A program made the position numbers and the translations under genes. A DNA stretch of 28,213 nt from an uncultured Dialister sp. (GTDB taxonomy: Bacteria > Bacillota > Negativicutes > Veillonellales > Dialisteraceae), in the NCBI GenBank assembly GCA_900759415.1, contig CAAEVC010000034.1, forward strand, positions 1 to 28,213, in the 5' to 3' direction. The notes under the pieces are model-generated. The model saw only the letters and a program-made list of their open reading frames with translations. It was not told the origin of the DNA and made no database searches. Positions 23,705 through 28,213 of this stretch are shown here, piece by piece (the stretch's first letter is position 1; every line of letters starts with the position of its first letter).

Positions 23705-24517
23705 TCACGGATTTCGATGTTCTTTAAAAATTTTCATCATTTCATTGGTCAAAGAGTAATCGTCAGGCTGAAGGATGACGTCTTCCCTTTTGAACCACCG
23801 GGCTTCTTTCAGCTCCCTGGTGTCCAGAGTGATGACCGGATCGCCTTTCACATCGCAGAAGAAGCCGGATACCATACTGCTGCTCAAAGGCCAGTGCTGA
23901 GATTTATAGTATCGGATATTTGTGATCTCAAGACCTGTTTCTTCTTTTACTTCCCTGGCTACTGCATCTTCCAGCGTCTCTCCGATTTCTGCAAATCCTG
24001 CTACCAGTACGTAGTAGGGAATGGGGCGGTTTGCATATCTGGCAAGGAGGAGGGAGTCTTTCCATGTGACTGCTGCTATCACTGCAGGATTGATTCTCGG
24101 ATAGGTGATATAACCGCAGGAGGGGCAGAAAAGCGCTCTTTCCGTCTCTTTATGAATCATTTCATGACCGCATCGTCCGCAGTACTTATTATTTCTCATC
24201 CACCGGATGAGCTGAAGGGCAATCCATGAAGCATAGGTCACGTCCACAGAAATGGATGGTTCATACCTCATTTTCCGGACTGTCACATATTCGCCGCCAG
24301 GCGGAAGGGGCGCAGAAGAGAGGGCAAGGAAATAAGAAACCTTATCTATGGAAAATGCATAGATGGAAGGAACAGGCAGGTCTTTGAACAAAGGGATTTC
24401 CTTATGGACCAGAAGCAGATCCTCTCCCTGGAAATATAAAATTTTACTCGACTCATCCGGTTTTGCGCTTCCGTCATACCGGTTGTCGAAGCGGTGAGAA
24501 AAAATATCCTGTATCAT
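23705..24517 (-). CDS. nudC: NADH pyrophosphatase / NAD-cap hydrolase NudC
   Basis: This encodes 270 residues. A zinc ribbon (C113, C116, C131, C134) precedes the Nudix domain. The Nudix box runs G174-L196, with GFAEIGE and REVKEETGL. The NADH-specific SQPWPFPxS motif is present in changed form as SQHWPLSSS (206-214). NudC hydrolyses NAD(H) to NMN(H) and AMP and removes NAD caps from RNA. The variant specificity motif could alter preference. AAAGGAG lies six bases before the ATG. It is divergent from the nitroreductase gene; a TATAAT box on the minus strand sits at 24546-24541. Confidence 0.93.
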   Translation of the reverse strand: MIQDIFSHRFDNRYDGSAKPDESSKILYFQGEDLLLVHKEIPLFKDLPVPSIYAFSIDKVSYFLALSSAPLPPGGEYVTVRKMRYEPSISVDVTYASWIALQLIRWMRNNKYCGRCGHEMIHKETERALFCPSCGYITYPRINPAVIAAVTWKDSLLLARYANRPIPYYVLVAGFAEIGETLEDAVAREVKEETGLEITNIRYYKSQHWPLSSSMVSGFFCDVKGDPVITLDTRELKEARWFKREDVILQPDDYSLTNEMMKIFKEHRNP

Positions 24518-24540
24518 TTCATTCTCCTTTTCCTCTATTC

Positions 24541-24550
24541 ATTATATAAT
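24541..24550. promoter_or_regulatory. Overlapping -10 boxes between nudC and the nitroreductase gene
   Basis: ATTATATAAT contains a TATAAT on each strand (minus 24546-24541, plus 24545-24550). Neither has a good -35 box at 17 bp. The plus-strand box would start transcription near 24557, only a few bases before the first possible ATG. Confidence 0.4.
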
Positions 24551-24560
24551 AAAAGAGCGA

Positions 24561-25187
24561 ATGATTGGTGAAGAAAGTCTTTCGGTGAAACGTATGGAAT
24601 ATGGTAAAATAGAAAAAGTACTTGCCAGCAGCCTTGGCGGCAGAATGAGCGCCATCCGCTGCCTGGAATCAAGACGGAGCATCCGGGAATACAAGAAAGC
24701 AGAAGTATCTCCCAAAGAAATCGAGAAGATAGTGAAAATCGCCCAGATGGCTTCATGCTGGGAAAATACGCAGCCCATACGGTATGTGGCAGTCCTCGAC
24801 AGGGATCTGAAAAATCGGATCGCTGAAGAGTGCACCCGCCGTTTCCCATGGAATCAGGAAAATATAGAAGAAGCGCCGGCTCTCATGGTGCTCTGCGCCG
24901 TAAAGGGGCTCTCCGGTTATGAGCCTGACGGCCGTCCTTCCACAGGGAAAGGGACCCACTGGCAGTCTTTTGATGCAGGGATTGCAGCGGCTTATTTCTG
25001 CCTGGCTGCCCATGCCCATGGCCTTGGGACTTTAATCATGGGAAGATATGAGGAAGAAAAGATGAAAGAAATCCTTGCTCTTCCGGAAAATTATGAAGTG
25101 TCTGCGCTGATTGCCATCGGATATCCGGCGGTCATCCCGGAAGCCAGTGAAAGAAAACCGCTGAAAGAAGTTCTTTTTTTCAGATAA
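24561..25187 (+). CDS. Nitroreductase family flavoprotein
   Basis: 208 residues from the first ATG. The family pattern begins SAIRCLESRRSIREYKKAEV, continues with AQMASCWENTQPIRYVAV, EEAPALMVLCAV, and SFDAGIAAAYFCLAAHAHGL, and ends ALIAIGYPA. These enzymes bind FMN and reduce nitro groups, quinones or other acceptors with NAD(P)H. The start is uncertain: ATGs at 24594 (GGTGA five bases upstream) and 24645 fit the usual family N-terminus better, and the first 28 residues look unlike the family. The next gene begins 12 bases after its stop, so it likely heads an operon with the CpXC and WYL genes. Confidence 0.88.
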   Translation: MIGEESLSVKRMEYGKIEKVLASSLGGRMSAIRCLESRRSIREYKKAEVSPKEIEKIVKIAQMASCWENTQPIRYVAVLDRDLKNRIAEECTRRFPWNQENIEEAPALMVLCAVKGLSGYEPDGRPSTGKGTHWQSFDAGIAAAYFCLAAHAHGLGTLIMGRYEEEKMKEILALPENYEVSALIAIGYPAVIPEASERKPLKEVLFFR

Positions 25188-25199
25188 AGGAGAATTTAT

Positions 25200-25853
25200 A
25201 TGATCAATCAGGAATTTACTTGTCCAAAGTGTGGGAAGGAGTTCAATTTTCTCCGTTATGACGTGATCGATACAGGAAAAGATCCTCTTATGAAGGAAAA
25301 GGTGAGAAATGGGGATGCTTTTTATGCTGCCTGCCCCTTCTGCGGCTGGTCCACCCATTTTGATTATCCCTTCCTATACAGGGAAGAAGATACAAGGACT
25401 CTCATTTATTATGCCAATTCAAAAGAAATCTACGAAGCTGCCTACTACCGCATGACCGGTAGGACGAATGGCGAAGAATGGGAGCAGATCAAAGACTGGA
25501 CAAGAAGAGTAGTGACTTCAAGAAATGATTTCCTTGAAAAACTTCTCATCCTTGATGGCGGCCTCGATGACCGGATTATTGAAATCATGAAGGGACTGGC
25601 TTTCGTTTCCCTGAAACAGAATCAGCCTGATGTGGAAGTAGATACAGTGCTCTTTGACCAGGGCAATGACGGAAACCATTATTTCCGGTTCAGCAAGAAT
25701 GACAAAGTACTGGCAGCCTATGCCTTTGAAAGGCCTCTTTACAATCAGATCCGGCAGGGACTCATGCCGCTTATGGGAAAACTTTCTGAAGGGGAAGTGG
25801 TCATCAATTCCCAGTGGGCCGCAGGAGCCATGAAAAAGATCGAATCCATTTAA
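25200..25853 (+). CDS. CpXC domain protein
   Basis: This encodes 217 residues. The N-terminus carries two Cys pairs, CPKCG (C8, C11) and CPFCG (C45, C48), separated by a beta-rich stretch, as in the CpXC domain, which probably binds zinc. The remaining 150 residues are mixed helix and strand with no motif I can name. Cytoplasmic, no signal peptide. AAAGGAG stands six bases before the ATG. It lies between the nitroreductase gene (12-base gap) and the WYL regulator gene (22-base gap), all in one direction. Biochemical function is unknown. Confidence 0.85.
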   Translation: MINQEFTCPKCGKEFNFLRYDVIDTGKDPLMKEKVRNGDAFYAACPFCGWSTHFDYPFLYREEDTRTLIYYANSKEIYEAAYYRMTGRTNGEEWEQIKDWTRRVVTSRNDFLEKLLILDGGLDDRIIEIMKGLAFVSLKQNQPDVEVDTVLFDQGNDGNHYFRFSKNDKVLAAYAFERPLYNQIRQGLMPLMGKLSEGEVVINSQWAAGAMKKIESI

Positions 25854-25875
25854 ACGTAAGGAGAGGGGACCTTTC

Positions 25876-26913
25876 ATGAATCGCAAAGAGTCAGATGAAA
25901 AGAAGACCGAACGCCTCCTTTCTCTCTGGGATGTGCTGGGAAAAGGCGGCGTTGTGAATCGCGCAGATCTCATTAGAGATTTTGATGTCAATACAAGAAC
26001 GGCGAGCCGGTATTTTGCAGAGATCCGGAGATTCCTGGAAATCAAGGGGAATAAGGACGGTATCCGCCGGGAACTTCATTACGACAGAAAATCCGGGACC
26101 TATCGCATCAGAGAACTGGAAAATGAAATGATTTCTTCCGCTGAACTGCTGGCTCTGGGGAAAATTCTTCTGGCAAGCCGGGCATTCCATAAAACGGAAC
26201 TGGAATCCCTCCTTCGCCGGATGATTCAGTCTGCAGTCCTAGGGAAAGAGAAGGAAGAAGTAGCCTCCTATATCAGAGGCGAACTTTTTGATTACGAAAA
26301 TCCAAAACATGAGGACCCGGATGTCAATGACATCTGGACCATTGCCCGGGCTATCCGGCGCCGCCATGTAGTATCCTTTGACTACCGGCGGCAGGGGAAA
26401 GAAGAGCAGGTGCCGCACCGCGTCTGCCCCAAGGGGCTTCTCTTTTCTGAATACTATTTCTACATGGTAGGCACACCGGAAGATGACATCCATAACCATA
26501 ACTGCAGTACCCGGGTATACCGGCTGGACCGCATGTCTTTCCTGAAGGAAGAAGACCGGTCTTTTGACATGGATTATGCAAGCCGCCTCCGGGAAGGGAA
26601 ATTCAAAAACAGCGTGCAGTTCATGTACAGCGGTGAAAGAGAACAGGTAGAATTCATCTATAAAGGACCTTCTGTAGAAGCGGTCCTTGACCGTCTTCCA
26701 TCGGCAAAATCAGAAAAACTTCCCAGACCGGAAAATGCAGCCTATGACCATTACAGGATCACTGTAGACAACCAGGGGGAAGGCATCCTCATGTGGCTCT
26801 TAAGCCAGGGGAGCAAAGTGGACGTACGGAAACCGGAAAAGCTGAGAGAAAAATGGCTGAATGAAATCCGAACCATACTGGAAGATGCAGAAAAACTGGA
26901 ACAGGATACATAA
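25876..26913 (+). CDS. WYL domain transcriptional regulator
   Basis: This encodes 345 residues. A helix-turn-helix occupies about 12-52 (LLSLWDVLGKGGVVNRADLI, TRTASRYFAEIRRFLE). The WYL domain spans about 150-225: AIRRRHVVSFDYR, VCPKGLLFSEYYFYMVG, then STRVYRLDRM. A WCX-like C-terminal part follows (EQVEFIYKG, LLSQGSKVDVRKPEKL). WYL proteins sense ligands, often nucleic acids or nucleotides, and regulate DNA repair or defence genes in many bacteria. Here the immediate partners are the CpXC and nitroreductase genes, so it may act on its own operon. AGGAGAGGGGA precedes the ATG. Confidence 0.9.
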   Translation: MNRKESDEKKTERLLSLWDVLGKGGVVNRADLIRDFDVNTRTASRYFAEIRRFLEIKGNKDGIRRELHYDRKSGTYRIRELENEMISSAELLALGKILLASRAFHKTELESLLRRMIQSAVLGKEKEEVASYIRGELFDYENPKHEDPDVNDIWTIARAIRRRHVVSFDYRRQGKEEQVPHRVCPKGLLFSEYYFYMVGTPEDDIHNHNCSTRVYRLDRMSFLKEEDRSFDMDYASRLREGKFKNSVQFMYSGEREQVEFIYKGPSVEAVLDRLPSAKSEKLPRPENAAYDHYRITVDNQGEGILMWLLSQGSKVDVRKPEKLREKWLNEIRTILEDAEKLEQDT

Positions 26914-26930
26914 AGTTTTCTATTAAGAGG

Positions 26931-26990
26931 AAAGCCATAAGCAGGCACAGCAGGGGCAACATCAACCTGCCGGCAGGCTGTGGCTTTTAT
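26931..26990 (+). terminator. Probable terminator after the WYL gene
   Basis: AAAGCCA at 26931 pairs with TGGCTTT near 26981-26987, with inner GC-rich pairings (GCAGG/CCTGC and the palindromic CCTGCCGGCAGG), followed by TATTTATAA. The complex hairpin could also act as a leader structure for the next gene, which starts 21 bases later. Confidence 0.6.
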
Positions 26991-27010
26991 TTATAAAGGA
27001 CAGACTGCAT

Positions 27011-27946
27011 ATGATCATCAATACAGGGCAGAGGACTGATATCCCTGCCTTCTACAGCCGCTGGTTCATGAACCGCCTCCGTGAAGGATACGTGATGGCA
27101 AGAAATCCCTTCAATCCTCATGAAGTATACCGGTATTCCCTTCATCCGGACGACGTGGATGCTCTTTTCTTCTGCACAAAGAATCCATCGCCCATGATTC
27201 CCTTCATGGAAAAACTGAAACCCTACCGCCAGATATGGCATGTCACCATTACCGCCTATGGGAAAGAACTGGAACCCTTCGTGCCACCGGTGGACGAAGT
27301 GATCACATCTTTCCGGAAACTATCTGAAATTGTGGGGAAGGAGTGCATCTTCTGGCGCTATGATCCCATACTGATTTCACCAGATTATCCGCTGGAAAAA
27401 CATATAGACCTATTTACCCATATAGCAGATGGACTTTCCGGGTATACAGGCTTCTGTATCTTCAGCTTCATTGACCTTTACAGGAAGACCATCCGTAATT
27501 TCCCGGAAGTCCGGCGGGTATCCCATGAAGAACAGTATGCTCTCACAGAGAAAATAGCATCTATAGGGAAAGAAAGAGGCATCTCCCTCATTTCCTGTCT
27601 GGAAGATCCAAAACTTTCTCAATTCGGCTCAGACACTTCAGGGTGCCTTACAAAAGAAAGAGTAGAAAAAGCACTGGGGGTCACCCTTCGCATTCCTGCA
27701 GGAGAAAGAGGGGAAGTGCGGAAAGGATGCACCTGCCTTCTGGGTCATGACATAGGAGCCTACAACAGCTGCCCCCATTTCTGCCGCTACTGCTATGCCA
27801 ACTATGACAGGAGGGAGGTCATGGAGAACAGAGCTCTCCACGACGCAGATTCCCCTCTTCTCATCGGTCATCTTACGGAAGAAGACCGGGTCATTGACAG
27901 GAAAGGAAAGAGCTGGATCGAGAGGGAAGGAAATCTTTTTCTCTGA
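27011..27946 (+). CDS. DUF1848 family protein with a C-terminal cysteine cluster
   Basis: This encodes 311 residues. The N-terminal part has TGQRTDIPAFYSRWFMNRL, VDALFFCTKNPSPM and IFWRYDPI, typical of DUF1848. The C-terminus holds C240-x-C242 and C254-x3-C258-x2-C261 in the context GCTCLLGHDIGAYNSCPHFC, followed by RYCYANYD. The C-x3-C-x2-C spacing equals that of radical SAM enzymes but sits at the wrong end of the chain, so it is more likely an iron-sulphur or zinc site. Function is unknown; relation to spore-photoproduct-lyase-like proteins has been suggested for the family by name only. The ribosome site AAAGGACAG lies just upstream. Confidence 0.9.
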   Translation: MIINTGQRTDIPAFYSRWFMNRLREGYVMARNPFNPHEVYRYSLHPDDVDALFFCTKNPSPMIPFMEKLKPYRQIWHVTITAYGKELEPFVPPVDEVITSFRKLSEIVGKECIFWRYDPILISPDYPLEKHIDLFTHIADGLSGYTGFCIFSFIDLYRKTIRNFPEVRRVSHEEQYALTEKIASIGKERGISLISCLEDPKLSQFGSDTSGCLTKERVEKALGVTLRIPAGERGEVRKGCTCLLGHDIGAYNSCPHFCRYCYANYDRREVMENRALHDADSPLLIGHLTEEDRVIDRKGKSWIEREGNLFL

Positions 27947-27973
27947 AAGATGAAATTTTTCAAAAAAATGGTA

Positions 27974-28002
27974 TTGACGGAATAAAAGGCCGTTGCTATA
28001 AT
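27974..28002 (+). promoter_or_regulatory. Tandem promoter P1 of a downstream rRNA operon
   Basis: TTGACG (27974-27979) and TATAAT (27997-28002) are separated by 17 bp. First of three promoters in 205 bases with no gene between them. Confidence 0.75.
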
Positions 28003-28060
28003 TGATTACGCTGAACTTTGAAGAGTGGCACTTCCCTTTAAAAAAAGCGAAGAAATCCAC

Positions 28061-28089
28061 TTGACAAAATGAAGCAGACGAGATATTAT
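28061..28089 (+). promoter_or_regulatory. Tandem promoter P2 of a downstream rRNA operon
   Basis: TTGACA (28061-28066) and TATTAT (28084-28089) have a 17-bp spacer. Bases 28061-28074 (TTGACAAAATGAAG) are identical to 28150-28163 in P3. Confidence 0.75.
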
Positions 28090-28149
28090 CTAAACACTGT
28101 CACCTGACAGTTCACGGAAATTCATTTGAAAAAAGTTTCGAAAAAACAT

Positions 28150-28178
28150 TTGACAAAATGAAGAACCCGTGATAAGAT
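28150..28178 (+). promoter_or_regulatory. Tandem promoter P3 of a downstream rRNA operon
   Basis: TTGACA (28150-28155) and TAAGAT (28173-28178) have a 17-bp spacer. P2 and P3 are 89 bases apart and share a 14-base block covering the -35 box. Confidence 0.7.
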
Positions 28179-28213
28179 AATCAAGTCGCTTGAAGAGCGA
28201 TGATTCTTTGAAA
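28179..28213 (+). other. Start of a probable rRNA leader with boxA-like sequence
   Basis: After P3 the sequence ends GATGATTCTTTGAAA, which resembles the TCTTTGAAAACT-type boxA element found in Firmicute rRNA leaders. The 16S gene itself would lie beyond the window. Confidence 0.5.

Noticed and set aside
1..28213. CRISPR array
   Set aside because: No regularly spaced repeats of 24-40 bases and no cas-like gene were seen anywhere in the window.

Overview
This window is a chromosomal segment from a Gram-positive-lineage bacterium (Firmicutes/Bacillota). Translation signals are purine-rich Shine-Dalgarno sites, promoters are sigma-A type with 17-bp spacers, and gene content includes TSCPD, CpXC, DUF1848 and ECF-transporter proteins. 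The overall flavour recalls the Negativicutes (a Dialister-like organism), but that is an impression from protein style. No rRNA or marker gene inside the window settles it.

Layout. (a) 1-2403: the 3' part of an L,D-transpeptidase, then a minus-strand pair (VOC-fold protein and a small membrane protein) with a clear promoter and terminator, then a minus-strand tRNA-Gly(CCC) with its own terminator. (b) 2488-4762: tatD and an RlmD-type 23S rRNA uridine methyltransferase, both plus strand. (c) 4763-15649: an accessory defence island. Its core is five tightly packed plus-strand genes: SNF2-type helicase, DUF4391 protein, HEPN/Abi_C-like protein, type III Mod methyltransferase and type III Res endonuclease. 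A decayed GIY-YIG nuclease gene follows. Gene remnants or empty DNA lie on both sides. (d) 15650-16758: a metallophosphoesterase overlapping kptA (RNA 2'-phosphotransferase). (e) 16759-19384: a decayed stretch and a BetT-like BCCT transporter. (f) 19745-22059: an ECF S-component divergent from a C-terminally shortened MocR/PdxR-type regulator, then a GNAT acetyltransferase. (g) 22169-27946: small housekeeping or unknown genes: TSCPD protein, an unknown protein, a secreted septoil-knot-like repeat protein, NudC, nitroreductase, CpXC protein, WYL regulator, DUF1848 protein. (h) 27974-28213: three tandem near-consensus promoters and a boxA-like leader, which look like the start of an rRNA operon just beyond the window.

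The most interesting part is the 10-kb defence operon. Mod and Res alone would make a complete type III restriction-modification system. Here they share an operon with a helicase, a DUF4391 protein and a putative HEPN ribonuclease, joined by overlaps or gaps of at most 12 bases. The HEPN-like gene and the central part of mod (target-recognition region) are clearly more AT-rich than the rest. This suggests the operon is a mosaic in which the specificity and toxin-like modules were exchanged separately. All functional statements are from reading motifs by eye; no database search was run.
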